A stretch of 21,635 nt of DNA, taken from assembly GCA_031961205.1 (NCBI GenBank), contig JAVRLS010000010.1:1-21635 (forward strand), given 5' to 3'. Positions 13,505 to 20,801 of this stretch are shown piece by piece (the stretch's first letter is position 1; the number at the start of each line of letters is the position of its first letter). A program made the translations under genes and the position numbers. Below the pieces are notes generated by a model. The model was not told where the DNA came from, did not search any database, and saw nothing but the letters and a program-made list of their open reading frames with translations. The DNA comes from JAVRLS01 sp031961205. Its GTDB lineage: Archaea; Thermoplasmatota; Thermoplasmata; Thermoplasmatales; Thermoplasmataceae.

Positions 13505-14552
13505 TTCCAGCACCTTCCAGCCATGGCCTGAGTTCTCCGGAGTATATCTTTTTAACAGATCTCAGTTCCTCAAGGTTTCCGCTTCCCGTTAAGAACATTG
13601 AAACTTTGAACTCTTTCTGTATCATTTCTATATTCCTGTAAAGGTTTTCAACTGAATCGTCGGCATCCTTCAGCAGCGCCCTGGCAAACCCGCCTGCAGT
13701 TGCTCCCATGGAAATTGCCTTTGCAAGGTCAAGGCCGTTTCTCAGCCCACCGCTGCCTATAACCGGTATGCCGATATTGCAGTAAACCACCGAAGCTGGA
13801 GTTGGTATCCCCCAGTTCCAGAATGCCTCGCCAAGTCTCATCTTTTCGTAATTGCCCTCCTTTTTTGCCCTGAAATACTCCACCGCTGCAAAGGTGGTGC
13901 CGCTGAGCCCTGCAACGTCAATTGCCTTCACACCTGCATCCTTTAACCTTAAAGCTGTGCTTCTGCTGAATCCTGCACCGGTTTCCTTCGCTATTATATT
14001 GTAAGATGAGGAAAGGCTCCTTATTCTCTCTATCACCTTCGCAGATCTTCTGTCACCTTCCGGCTGTACCATTTCCTGCAGGAAATTAAAATGCACAGCC
14101 AGGAAATCCGCCTTTATAAGGCTGTAAATATAGTCCAGATCGCTATCGGATACCGCGTTCCCATCCTGTGCTATCAGCTGGGGCGCACCGATATTCGCAA
14201 TCTTGAAAGGTATCCTGCTCTCGTTTATGATAGAATATGTATCGGCGAGCCTGTTATCGACTATCGCAGCCCGCATGCTTCCAACACCCATTCCAAGGCC
14301 GTATTTTTCTGCGGCCCTGGCCAGGTTTCCGTTTATCTTTGAGGCCAGGCCCGTGCCCCCGGTCATTGATGATATTATCATGGGAAATCCAAGTTTTTTC
14401 CCGAGAAATGTGAAGGATGTATCTATACTGTCATAATCGATCTCTGGATCTGCTTCATGAAGGAGGTATATATCATCCCAGTAGTTATGAAATGCTGAAA
14501 CATCCTCGTTTTCAGCTATGCGTATATGTTCCTCTTTCCTCTTTTCAATCAT
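13488..14552 (-). CDS. fni: Type 2 isopentenyl-diphosphate delta-isomerase
   Basis: An FMN- and Mg-dependent TIM-barrel enzyme that interconverts IPP and DMAPP, the building blocks of archaeal lipid chains. The 354-residue protein carries the family motifs in order: RKEEHI at the start, FPMIISSMTGG near residue 55, HFNFLQEMVQPEGD (the Asn, Gln and Glu of the active site) near 155, AKETGAGFS, GLSGTT, and the FMN-phosphate motif GSGGLRNGLDLAKA with GATAGGFARALL. Its ATG overlaps the ipk stop by 4 bp (ATGA), so the product is translationally coupled to the kinase that makes its substrate. Confidence 0.96.
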   Translation of the reverse strand: MIEKRKEEHIRIAENEDVSAFHNYWDDIYLLHEADPEIDYDSIDTSFTFLGKKLGFPMIISSMTGGTGLASKINGNLARAAEKYGLGMGVGSMRAAIVDNRLADTYSIINESRIPFKIANIGAPQLIAQDGNAVSDSDLDYIYSLIKADFLAVHFNFLQEMVQPEGDRRSAKVIERIRSLSSSYNIIAKETGAGFSRSTALRLKDAGVKAIDVAGLSGTTFAAVEYFRAKKEGNYEKMRLGEAFWNWGIPTPASVVYCNIGIPVIGSGGLRNGLDLAKAISMGATAGGFARALLKDADDSVENLYRNIEMIQKEFKVSMFLTGSGNLEELRSVKKIYSGELRPWLEGAGNEGTR

Positions 14553-15283
14553 TTTATCACCGTTCCTATGAAACCCTTCTTTCCAGCATTGATCATCCTC
14601 TCCGGATGGAAGCCGTTGATCAGGTAAACATCGTTGCAGTATTTCGATATGCCGCGCATGGCCTTCACCTTGTTCCTTATCCCGCCAGTTACATCATTTT
14701 CAACGGATCCAAGGGCAAATGATGATTCCAGGTTTTCAAGGAGCTTCGCGTCCGCACTGGTTTTAGGGTCCTTATCATATATCCCGTCAACATCGGTCAG
14801 GAACATAACCTTATCCGGCCTGAATAATTTTGCAAGATCGTATACTATATCGTCACCTGAATATATACCGTACGTATCTTCATCCTTTATATATACATCA
14901 CCGTAACTTACGGGAACAAAGCCGTTACCCGCATAATCCCTGAAAATAGAGTAATCCGTCCTTTCGCAGCACGATATTGAAGAGAATGGTATCGTAACTA
15001 CTGGAATCCCCTTTTCTATTGCCACAGATGATACGAGTCCGTTCAGGTCGCTCATGTCCCTGTGCACGATGGAGAAGCCGGTGCGGGATCTTTCATTTGC
15101 CGGCCCGGGAAGCCCGTATTCTAAAGATTTTATGTGCCCGAATGAACCGCCGCCATGGACAAGGATGAGGGCATCGTCAAGGATCTTGACATAATCCATT
15201 ATACTGCTTACTACATCTGCCCTGAATCTCCTGTACAACTTTTTATCCGTTATAACGCTTCCTCCGAGTTTTATGATGATCAT
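14549..15283 (-). CDS. ipk: Isopentenyl phosphate kinase
   Basis: An amino-acid-kinase-fold enzyme that phosphorylates isopentenyl phosphate to IPP, the last kinase step of the archaeal mevalonate routes. The 244-residue protein has the Lys-Gly-Gly motif IIIKLGGSVIT (residues 2-12), the HGGGSFGH motif (43-50) with His50, which is the substrate-phosphate histidine in characterised archaeal IPKs, and the nucleotide-binding FLTDVDGIYDKDP segment. It shares one base with the stop of the upstream acetyltransferase (TAATG) and 4 bp with fni. The mevalonate kinases and decarboxylase are not in the window. Confidence 0.95.
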   Translation of the reverse strand: MIIIKLGGSVITDKKLYRRFRADVVSSIMDYVKILDDALILVHGGGSFGHIKSLEYGLPGPANERSRTGFSIVHRDMSDLNGLVSSVAIEKGIPVVTIPFSSISCCERTDYSIFRDYAGNGFVPVSYGDVYIKDEDTYGIYSGDDIVYDLAKLFRPDKVMFLTDVDGIYDKDPKTSADAKLLENLESSFALGSVENDVTGGIRNKVKAMRGISKYCNDVYLINGFHPERMINAGKKGFIGTVIK

Positions 15284-15813
15284 TACCTTATCAGCCTGTA
15301 GAATTTTATGAAGCTATAATATCTTTTACCAAACCTGAACGATGAGTTTTCAACACCCTCGATGCTGAACCTGTTCTTGAGCAGGACCACCATCGACGGA
15401 TAATTATACTCAAGAACCGAGGTATAAATTCGCCGCAGGCGGTATTTTTTAGAATACTCTATCACCAGATGGAGCGCTTCCGTTGCGATGCCCATGTTCC
15501 TGAACTCTTTTCCGATCCAGTATCCAACATGCGCCTTCCTGTCATACATATCGATATCGCTTAGGCCTATTATGCCGGCCGGCTTTCCCCCGGTTTTTAT
15601 CAGGAAATCCACTTTAAAAACTTCTTTTCCAAAACTTCTTGCAGATTCTATGAAAAATATCGCGTCCTCCTTTGTATATGGATATGGAAAAGAATGCCCT
15701 CCTATGGTTTTCCCTATTGATGGATCATTTGCAAGCCTTGCTATGTCACCGGCATATGCAATGTCCAGCGGCTCCTCTATTGTGATTTCCATGTGCTTCG
15801 ATTTAATAATCAT
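15283..15813 (-). CDS. GNAT family N-acetyltransferase (RimJ/RimL-like)
   Basis: It transfers an acetyl group from acetyl-CoA to an amine. The pattern matches the RimJ/RimL subgroup: an N-terminal strand MEITIEEPLD, ARLANDPSIGKTIGG, then IGLSDIDMYDRKAHVGYWIG (strand 4) followed by the CoA pyrophosphate loop EFRNMGIATEAL, and a C-terminal NYPSMVVLLKNRFSIEGV. The substrate could be a protein N-terminus or a small amine and cannot be told. It leads the ipk-fni-ZPR1 operon. The frame is open to 15882, but a TATA box at 15836-15846 would place transcription start near 15816, so ATG 15813 (176 residues) or 15822 is the likely start. The role of an acetyltransferase in a lipid operon is unexplained. 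Confidence 0.85.
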   Translation of the reverse strand: MIIKSKHMEITIEEPLDIAYAGDIARLANDPSIGKTIGGHSFPYPYTKEDAIFFIESARSFGKEVFKVDFLIKTGGKPAGIIGLSDIDMYDRKAHVGYWIGKEFRNMGIATEALHLVIEYSKKYRLRRIYTSVLEYNYPSMVVLLKNRFSIEGVENSSFRFGKRYYSFIKFYRLIR

Positions 15814-15835
15814 ACGATTCATTAACAAATACTGA

Positions 15836-15846
15836 ATAAATAAAAT
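15836..15846 (-). promoter_or_regulatory. TATA box of the acetyltransferase-ipk-fni-ZPR1 operon
   Basis: TTTTATTTATT on the minus strand is centred about 26 nt before the ATGs at 15822 and 15813. It excludes the longer upstream start, which would lie outside the transcript. Confidence 0.55.
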
Positions 15847-15880
15847 TATCGCAGAAATTTTTGAATTCTCCGTTAATTTC

Positions 15881-15886
15881 ATATAT
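15881..15886 (+). promoter_or_regulatory. TATA box of the metallo-beta-lactamase-fold gene
   Basis: ATATAT, preceded by TTAATTTC, is centred about 24 nt before the in-frame ATG at 15907. It is too close to ATG 15892 to serve that start, so the shorter protein is favoured. Confidence 0.4.
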
Positions 15887-15906
15887 GAGAAATGACTGGA
15901 AACATT

Positions 15907-16698
15907 ATGGGAGACGCGGATTTTAATTATGAGATAATAAGCGACGGTTCATTCCAGCTTGATGCTGGCGCGTACTTTGGAGTTGTTCCGAAGGCAATCT
16001 GGAAATCGCATTTCAACGATGAGGATAATCTTGTGAAGCTGTCAACAAATGTTATTTTTCTGGATTTTGGTGATTACAGCGCCCTTGTTGACAGCGGCAT
16101 AGGAAATTCATTCGACGAAAGGATGAAGAATATATACCATATATCAAAGGATTCCGATATCCTGGACTATATAAAGAAGAAACATGATCCGGATGATGTC
16201 AGGATGATAATAAATTCACACCTTCACTTTGATCACGTGGGCCACAACCTGGATTTCAGAAATGCCTTTACATATGCCCAGAAGGACGAGTTCCTGGCCA
16301 TGAGATATAAGAATCCGGTTACCAGATCGAATTATTCGATGAGGATGGGCGATTTGAAAAACAGGGTTTATATTGATGGATCCAGAGCAATAAACCGGTA
16401 CATAAGAGTCATTAAGACCGGCGGTCATTCGGCGGGGCATCAGGCAGTAATGATCGAACATGGAAATACGAAAATCATGTATTTCGGGGACATCCTGCCG
16501 TCAACATTTCATCTGAAGCTCCCTTACAGGACCGCCATTGACATTGATCCTGTTAGAACTGTGGAACTGAAGAAAAAACTGGTTAAGAAGGCAATAAATG
16601 AACATTACCTGTGTGTTTTTGATCATGACAGCAGCATCAAATCAGCCTATCTTTCGGGTGATTATTCGAATCCGAAATTCGAGGCCGTTGATGTATGA
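15907..16698 (+). CDS. Metallo-beta-lactamase-fold hydrolase, AHL-lactonase-like
   Basis: A two-metal hydrolase of 263 residues from ATG 15907 (ATG 15892 adds five). All seven expected ligands are present: His105, His107, Asp109 and His110 (HLHFDH), His178 (GGHSAGH), Asp195 (FGD) and His240 (FDHD). The spacing, the SGIG motif near residue 64 and the GHSAGHQAVMIE block resemble the lactonase (AiiA-like) branch rather than RNase Z or glyoxalase II. The true substrate is unknown; a lactone or ester is likely, and quorum quenching in an archaeon would be speculation. It is divergent from the acetyltransferase operon and convergent with the PhoU-like gene. Confidence 0.88.
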   Translation: MGDADFNYEIISDGSFQLDAGAYFGVVPKAIWKSHFNDEDNLVKLSTNVIFLDFGDYSALVDSGIGNSFDERMKNIYHISKDSDILDYIKKKHDPDDVRMIINSHLHFDHVGHNLDFRNAFTYAQKDEFLAMRYKNPVTRSNYSMRMGDLKNRVYIDGSRAINRYIRVIKTGGHSAGHQAVMIEHGNTKIMYFGDILPSTFHLKLPYRTAIDIDPVRTVELKKKLVKKAINEHYLCVFDHDSSIKSAYLSGDYSNPKFEAVDV

Positions 16699-16708
16699 TA
16701 AGAATTCT

Positions 16709-16719
16709 GTATTTTTATT
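16709..16719 (+). terminator. T-rich terminator after the lactonase-like gene
   Basis: TGTATTTTTAT begins 10 nt after the stop at 16698 and runs up to the convergent PhoU-like gene. No strong stem is visible. Confidence 0.35.
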
Positions 16720-17684
16720 CAAACAGAAATCTCGCTTTGCTGCGCCATTATAAGGTCCATAGTGAGTTCGGCTATATCCGTGCCATAGAGGCCGATCCTG
16801 GATATTTCTTCTGATACGGAGTTGAGCGATGCATTGTCCATAAGATCGTTGATCAGCTGGTATTTCATCTTTATGACCTCATTCTTCCTGTTTATAATGT
16901 CATTCAGGGGCTTGAAATTTTTTGCATAAAAAGCTTCCATGGCTTCGCTGTATATTGAGAGTGAGAGTGAAAGCCCGGATATCAGGCCATCCCTGCGCGT
17001 GAAAGTACTCCTTCCCTTTACAAGGCTGCATATGTTGACGGCATGATCTGCTATCCTTTCAAGTATCCTTGACAGAACAAGGTAAAAAACGTTCGAATCT
17101 TCATACTCACAGCGGTTTCTAACCTCCCTGTAAACGTACCACTGGTAGCGGTCAACTTCATCATCTCTTTCGATCACATTGTCCAGCAGATCATCATCGA
17201 ATTCCTTTATGCCCTTTATAGTATCTTCAATCATCGTGGAAACGTTCAGGGACATTCGTCTGAGCGCTTTTGAAAGCGGGAACGTCTTGGTGTTGAGCAC
17301 ATTCTGTATCACGATTGTATGTGACGTTTCCTCTATTATTTCAGCGCCCATAACTATCTTTGAAAATTTCTTTATATTTTCACGTATGGCATTGGTCATC
17401 TTGTCCTTCGTGTTTATAGCCAGCGTATCGAAGCTTGATATGTACATTGATGTGAGTATTCTCTGAAGGGCGCTCTCATCTATCCTCTCATTTATCGTCA
17501 GTTTCTTGGCAACTTCAGGGGATTCCCTGCCAGAAGACGAGATTATAAGGTCATTGTCGTCTTCATTTATAATTATCTCACTTCCCTTCCTGAGATTCTG
17601 TTTTTTTATCCATTCAGGCGGAAGGGATACTATATACGTTGATCCACCTGTTATCTGGATCTTCCTCGTTGTTGAATTCTCCAT
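16719..17684 (-). CDS. AbrB-PhoU domain regulator
   Basis: A 321-residue archaeal PhoU-family protein. The N-terminus (about 1-50) is a SpoVT/AbrB-like swapped-hairpin domain: RKIQITGGSTYIVSLPPEWI, then LRKGSEIIINEDDNDLII. A helical linker and two PhoU-type helical repeats follow (about 125-320), with LERIADHAVNICSL near 215, the typical E..AD.A.NI metal-site motif of PhoU. PhoU proteins modulate phosphate transport and signalling; the AbrB part suggests direct DNA or oligomer interaction. No pst or pit transporter gene is nearby, so its target lies elsewhere. A TATA box 25 nt upstream and no SD imply a leaderless mRNA. Confidence 0.9.
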   Translation of the reverse strand: MENSTTRKIQITGGSTYIVSLPPEWIKKQNLRKGSEIIINEDDNDLIISSSGRESPEVAKKLTINERIDESALQRILTSMYISSFDTLAINTKDKMTNAIRENIKKFSKIVMGAEIIEETSHTIVIQNVLNTKTFPLSKALRRMSLNVSTMIEDTIKGIKEFDDDLLDNVIERDDEVDRYQWYVYREVRNRCEYEDSNVFYLVLSRILERIADHAVNICSLVKGRSTFTRRDGLISGLSLSLSIYSEAMEAFYAKNFKPLNDIINRKNEVIKMKYQLINDLMDNASLNSVSEEISRIGLYGTDIAELTMDLIMAQQSEISV

Positions 17685-17700
17685 AGCTATAAATACATTA

Positions 17701-17716
17701 TATTTATAAATATTTT
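17701..17716 (-). promoter_or_regulatory. TATA box of the PhoU-like gene
   Basis: AAAATATTTATAAATA on the minus strand is centred 25 nt before the ATG at 17684. It lies in the 59-nt gap after the upstream membrane-protein gene, so the PhoU-like gene has its own promoter. Confidence 0.65.
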
Positions 17717-17743
17717 GTGGAAAATGTTATATAAAATATATAT

Positions 17744-18472
17744 CTAGGTTTTAGATTTTTTGCTATATGAACGTGAATTCTCGAATGACCTCAGCACAAA
17801 AGCCCCAGCAAGGAAAATCACCTCATAATAGACGAAGTAGAGAATTGCTGAAAAGGGAAGCGCCTCATCCAGCCATGTCCCGAGGTTCGCGTTTATAGGC
17901 CCGGGTACCACAATGGAATAATTTCCGAAAGAATATGTATAGTTGTAGACACCGTATGGAAGGGTACCCGGCTTAGCAACATAATAAACAGTTATAGAAT
18001 CCCCGCTGGTATAATGGGAGAGTTCACCGTAAGTCACTGTTTCATTATATGAAACACCCTTTATCACAAGGGTTGCGTTGAATTTCGGAATGGACTGGTA
18101 GCCTGTTACGGTAAGCGTGTAATTATATGCTGAATAATGGCCTGAAAACGGTGTCACAAGGGTAGTTGCCGTAACGCTGTCACTGAGCTTTTCGGTGACA
18201 GGATGATCTGTAGAATAATACACCTGGGCCTCAGCAGCTGTTATCACTATTGCAGCCAGAAGTATGATAAAGAGCCCTGAAAGAAGCCTTTTTTTCAGGC
18301 CGTATATCCCCATGTAATGCATCAAGATGAGGATGAATACCGGAACCAGAAAAACTATCATGAATATTGACGGAACATATGAAACAATATACCCTACTGC
18401 AGCAGCTATTAGAACTGCAAAAAGGATTATAAACGAAAAGTTGTGCTTTTTCAAGATGCCTGGAACTTTCAT
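17744..18472 (-). CDS. Membrane protein with outer beta-rich domain
   Basis: I do not recognise the family. The 242-residue product has three hydrophobic segments near the N-terminus (about 12-32, 34-52, 62-82), a polar Tyr/Thr/Ser-rich domain of about 115 residues (roughly 85-200), and one more hydrophobic segment at about 205-227 before a basic tail with KKSK. Several N-x-S/T sequons in the middle domain (for example NYT, NAT, NET, NYS) suit an N-glycosylated extracytoplasmic domain in an archaeon. The beta-strand rhythm is similar in style to the small anchored protein at 133-576. A strong TATA box gives a leader of only a few nucleotides. Confidence 0.75.
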   Translation of the reverse strand: MKVPGILKKHNFSFIILFAVLIAAAVGYIVSYVPSIFMIVFLVPVFILILMHYMGIYGLKKRLLSGLFIILLAAIVITAAEAQVYYSTDHPVTEKLSDSVTATTLVTPFSGHYSAYNYTLTVTGYQSIPKFNATLVIKGVSYNETVTYGELSHYTSGDSITVYYVAKPGTLPYGVYNYTYSFGNYSIVVPGPINANLGTWLDEALPFSAILYFVYYEVIFLAGAFVLRSFENSRSYSKKSKT

Positions 18473-18495
18473 ATTTTTATCGGATTGTGAAGATC

Positions 18496-18508
18496 GTATA
18501 TATATTTA
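18496..18508 (-). promoter_or_regulatory. TATA box of the membrane-protein gene
   Basis: AATATATATAC on the minus strand is centred about 28-30 nt before ATG 18472. It is divergent from the promoter at 18561-18570. Confidence 0.6.
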
Positions 18509-18543
18509 TTTGATATGATCGCTGCTCATTTTGTCGAAATTAG

Positions 18544-18558
18544 ATTACTGTTAGTAAT
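18544..18558. promoter_or_regulatory. Inverted repeat, candidate operator of the HTH-CBS gene
   Basis: ATTACT-GTT-AGTAAT is a perfect 6-bp inverted repeat with a 3-bp spacer (15 bp in all). It ends 2 bp before the TATA box of the HTH-CBS gene, so it covers the usual BRE position. Size and symmetry fit a dimeric XRE-type regulator; autoregulation is the simplest guess. Confidence 0.5.
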
Positions 18559-18560
18559 TT

Positions 18561-18570
18561 TTTTATATAT
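18561..18570 (+). promoter_or_regulatory. TATA box of the HTH-CBS gene
   Basis: TTTTATATAT is centred about 24 nt before ATG 18589, and no SD is present; the mRNA should be leaderless. Confidence 0.7.
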
Positions 18571-18588
18571 GCTTGGAATAGCTTTCTA

Positions 18589-19173
18589 ATGAACGTACTT
18601 CCGAGCGTTGAAGAGCTGAAGAAGATGAGAAAGAACCTTGGAATAAGCCAGAAGGAACTTGCAAACATAACTGGCGTCAGCCAGTCCTACATTGCAAGAC
18701 TCGAAAAGGGTTCTATAAATCCCACATATTCCAGGGTAAAAGCCATATATGAATATCTGACAAAGTCCGGTGAAAGGGCAGCTGGCATACTCATAACGAG
18801 CGATAAGATCATGACAAAAAATGTTGTACTTTGCCGTGAAAGTGATTCTATACTGACAACGCTCAATATAATGAAGGAGAAAGGTTACTCACAGCTGCCA
18901 GTACTCAATGACGAGAACAAGGTGGTTGGTACGGTCACTGAGAGCGATATAAATGATCTTCTTCTAAAGGGGATAACAATCGATTCACTCAGGGGACTCA
19001 ACGTCAAGAGAGTCATGGGTGAAACGCTTCCGCAGGTCGATAAAAATACTCCTGTTCCGCTGATATATCAGCTCCTCAAATATTCGAACGCAGTTCTGGT
19101 ACTGGATTCCGGGAATCTTATTGGCATTATAACCAAGGCCGATATCCTGAGGACAGTATCTGAATTTGCATAG
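18589..19173 (+). CDS. XRE-type HTH plus paired CBS domains, transcriptional regulator
   Basis: A 194-residue soluble protein combining DNA binding with ligand sensing. Residues 7-60 form a Cro/C1-type helix-turn-helix: LGISQKELANITGVSQSYIARLEKG is the classic pattern, with the recognition helix at SQSYIARLE. Two CBS motifs follow (about 72-125 and 135-192), with IMTKNVV, GYSQLPVLNDENKVVGTVTE and LIGIITKADIL. Paired CBS domains bind adenine nucleotides or related ligands, so the protein may respond to energy state. The fusion is common in archaea. A perfect inverted repeat next to its own TATA box is the natural candidate operator. carS follows 43 nt downstream with its own promoter. Confidence 0.93.
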   Translation: MNVLPSVEELKKMRKNLGISQKELANITGVSQSYIARLEKGSINPTYSRVKAIYEYLTKSGERAAGILITSDKIMTKNVVLCRESDSILTTLNIMKEKGYSQLPVLNDENKVVGTVTESDINDLLLKGITIDSLRGLNVKRVMGETLPQVDKNTPVPLIYQLLKYSNAVLVLDSGNLIGIITKADILRTVSEFA

Positions 19174-19187
19174 CCGCACGGAAAGAT

Positions 19188-19197
19188 AATATAAATA
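19188..19197 (+). promoter_or_regulatory. TATA box of carS
   Basis: AATATAAATA is centred about 24 nt before the TTG start at 19217. The transcript would begin at or next to a non-ATG start codon. Confidence 0.6.
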
Positions 19198-19216
19198 TGA
19201 TCTGCATAACGTAATA

Positions 19217-19771
19217 TTGAACGTTGCATTGATTATATTCAGGGCTATCGTTTTATTCATACCGGCATTTGTAGCCAATTCAGGGGCTGTGATAACCGGA
19301 GGGAAATGGAAGATTGACGGCGGCAGGAACTTTATTGACGGCAGAAGAATTCTCGGAAATGGGAAAACCTGGAGCGGTTATTTTGGTGGGTCCCTCATAG
19401 GGGTAGCTGCTGGAATAGTGGTTTACCTGATTTCCCTCGCAACAGGCGGATTTATAGGCACCTATGGAAACAGTTTTGTTTCGATCGCAGCTGGGATAGT
19501 CCCGATGTCTTTCGGATCGCTGACGGGTGATCTGATCGGATCGTTTACAAAAAGGCGAATAGGCATAGAGAGTGGAGGCAAGGGGAACCTTCTCGACCAG
19601 TGGCCATTTGCACTCACAGCATTTCTTTTCGTCTATGTATTCGATCCTCAATTTTTCATCATGTACTATTTCTACATAGGTATGATTTCAATCCTTGTTA
19701 TAACGCCCCCGCTGCACAGGGCGGTAAATATAATAGGGTATAAGATGCACAAGAAGGATGTCCCATGGTAA
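19217..19771 (+). CDS. carS: CDP-archaeol synthase (CDP-2,3-bis-geranylgeranyl glycerol synthase)
   Basis: It transfers CMP from CTP to the unsaturated archaetidic-acid precursor, giving CDP-archaeol for all polar lipids; it is a membrane enzyme. The 184-residue protein has about five hydrophobic segments and the CarS/DUF46 hallmarks: PAFVANSGAVITGG, the polar cluster IDGGRNFIDGRRILGNGKTW, and the cytosolic loop SFTKRRIGIESGGKGNLLDQ. The start must be TTG 19217 or very close, since the first conserved motif begins only about 15 residues in and no ATG precedes it in frame. The promoter makes this TTG leaderless. It overlaps pth2 by 7 bp. Confidence 0.93.
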   Translation: MNVALIIFRAIVLFIPAFVANSGAVITGGKWKIDGGRNFIDGRRILGNGKTWSGYFGGSLIGVAAGIVVYLISLATGGFIGTYGNSFVSIAAGIVPMSFGSLTGDLIGSFTKRRIGIESGGKGNLLDQWPFALTAFLFVYVFDPQFFIMYYFYIGMISILVITPPLHRAVNIIGYKMHKKDVPW

Positions 19772-20118
19772 GCAAAATGGTCATAGCTGTAAGGAAGGAT
19801 CTCGATATGGGCAAGGGAAAGATAGCCGCACAGGTTGCTCATGCTGCGGTTTCCTGTGCACTGAGATCGCAAAAAGAGAACAGGAGGGAATTTGAAAGGT
19901 GGTATGGAGAAGGCCAGAGAAAGGTGGTGGTAAAGGTTAACGGCCTGGATGAAATATTTGTAATAAAAAGTAAAGCGGATTCAATGGGCATTATATGTGA
20001 AATAATCCAGGATAGGGGATACACACAGGTCGAACCAGGAACAATAACCTGCATAGGGCTCGGACCGGAAGAGGAAGAAATACTGGATCGGATTACAGGA
20101 GAATATAAACTATTATGA
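19765..20118 (+). CDS. pth2: Peptidyl-tRNA hydrolase, archaeal/eukaryotic type
   Basis: It releases tRNA from stalled peptidyl-tRNA. The 117-residue protein is of normal Pth2 length and shows the signature MGKGKIAAQVAHAAV near residues 14-28, with the catalytic-site Lys, Gln and His. Later blocks include KVVVKV and a C-terminal GPEEEEILDRITGEYKLL that matches the family end. ATG 19765 overlaps the carS stop by 7 bp, so it is probably cotranscribed with carS; ATG 19777 is an alternative. Its stop overlaps by 6 bp the 3' end of a small minus-strand gene. Confidence 0.95.
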   Translation: MVSKMVIAVRKDLDMGKGKIAAQVAHAAVSCALRSQKENRREFERWYGEGQRKVVVKVNGLDEIFVIKSKADSMGIICEIIQDRGYTQVEPGTITCIGLGPEEEEILDRITGEYKLL

Positions 20119-20283
20119 TCTTCTGTTAAGCACTGCCAGAAGCTGCTCTCTTTTCTTCATAAGGACTTCGTATTCGTGGGGATCGTAGCCCTGCGCTGAC
20201 CTGTTGTCGTGTATCTGCCTGATCCTTTCTTCTGTATATGCCAGTTCCGCCTGCGCCTTCATAATTGTTTGCATGTCTGCCAT
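20113..20283 (-). CDS. Small helical protein, 56 residues
   Basis: I do not recognise the family. The frame begins ATG GCA GAC, with a consensus SD (GGTGAT, 20293-20288) 4 nt upstream and a TATA-like element at 20315-20323. The product is charged, Met/Gln/Glu/Lys-rich and predicted almost wholly helical: an N-terminal amphipathic helix (about 3-28, ending AYTEERIRQIHDN), a short turn with GYDPHEY, and a second helix (about 38-54, LMKKREQLLAVL). This is a helical-hairpin or coiled-coil layout. The strong SD, sensible composition and compact convergence with pth2 (6-bp overlap) argue it is real. No function can be assigned. Confidence 0.75.
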   Translation of the reverse strand: MADMQTIMKAQAELAYTEERIRQIHDNRSAQGYDPHEYEVLMKKREQLLAVLNRRS

Positions 20284-20314
20284 TGTTATCACCGCTTCTG
20301 TATATCAATCCTGC

Positions 20315-20323
20315 GTATATATT
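20315..20323 (-). promoter_or_regulatory. TATA box of the 56-residue gene
   Basis: AATATATAC on the minus strand lies about 32-42 nt before the ATG at 20283. This predicts a leader of roughly 10 nt that just includes the GGTGAT SD. Confidence 0.45.
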
Positions 20324-20413
20324 GTTTATGAGAAAAACATGGCTTTCATTTACGTTTTAGGGTTCCTGCGGGTGTTCGATGATTTTCACCCATTTCCTTG
20401 ATAAAAATAAGAT

Positions 20414-20426
20414 GAATATATATACT
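20414..20426 (+). promoter_or_regulatory. TATA box of the small two-helix membrane protein
   Basis: GAATATATATACT is centred about 28 nt before TTG 20448 and 67 nt before ATG 20487. Transcription should start near 20446. Confidence 0.55.
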
Positions 20427-20486
20427 ATGCATCATTAGTATTATCTGTTGCTGAAACTTATCCATTTTGGGGGGAGAAAAATTCAG

Positions 20487-20732
20487 ATGGAAACAAATAA
20501 TACGAGGATAGAGTACAGGAGTCAGAAACGATCCTATGTGAAAAGAGATCTGGCGATACTGGTTATAATTGCCCCCCTTATAGCCATAATATTCATGATA
20601 GGCCTTTCATACTTCATGCTGATCTCTTTCATCGTAGATCTCCTTGTGATCGCGCTCATAATAGCCATTCTGAGCTTGATGCTGAATGAGAATCTCTTCA
20701 GGGTAATAATATTCCATATAAAGAGAAAGTAA
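20487..20732 (+). CDS. Small two-helix membrane protein
   Basis: I do not recognise the family. From ATG 20487 the product is 81 residues: a basic N-terminal tail (about 1-22, with RSQKRSYVKR), two adjacent hydrophobic helices (about 23-43 and 46-66) forming a hairpin, and a short basic end (HIKRK). The frame is also open from TTG 20448, which sits right at the predicted transcription start and could be a leaderless start giving 94 residues. A G-rich SD (GGGGGGAG, 20469-20476) 10 nt before the ATG favours 20487. It precedes a hemerythrin gene by 69 nt on the same strand; whether they act together is not known. Confidence 0.65.
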   Translation: METNNTRIEYRSQKRSYVKRDLAILVIIAPLIAIIFMIGLSYFMLISFIVDLLVIALIIAILSLMLNENLFRVIIFHIKRK

Positions 20733-20801
20733 ATTTTCTAAATTCTGTGACCTGATAAACATAATTAAAAAAAGGTAAATAAGGATACATGATATGCAGT
20801 C

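Noticed and set aside
15823..15882. Longer start of the acetyltransferase
   Set aside because: The extra 20 codons overlap the operon's TATA box and would be outside the transcript.
20126..20308. 60-codon minus-strand frame overlapping the 56-residue gene
   Set aside because: Glycine/Arg/Asn-rich content with no SD at its start; the neighbouring frame has a consensus SD and protein-like helices.
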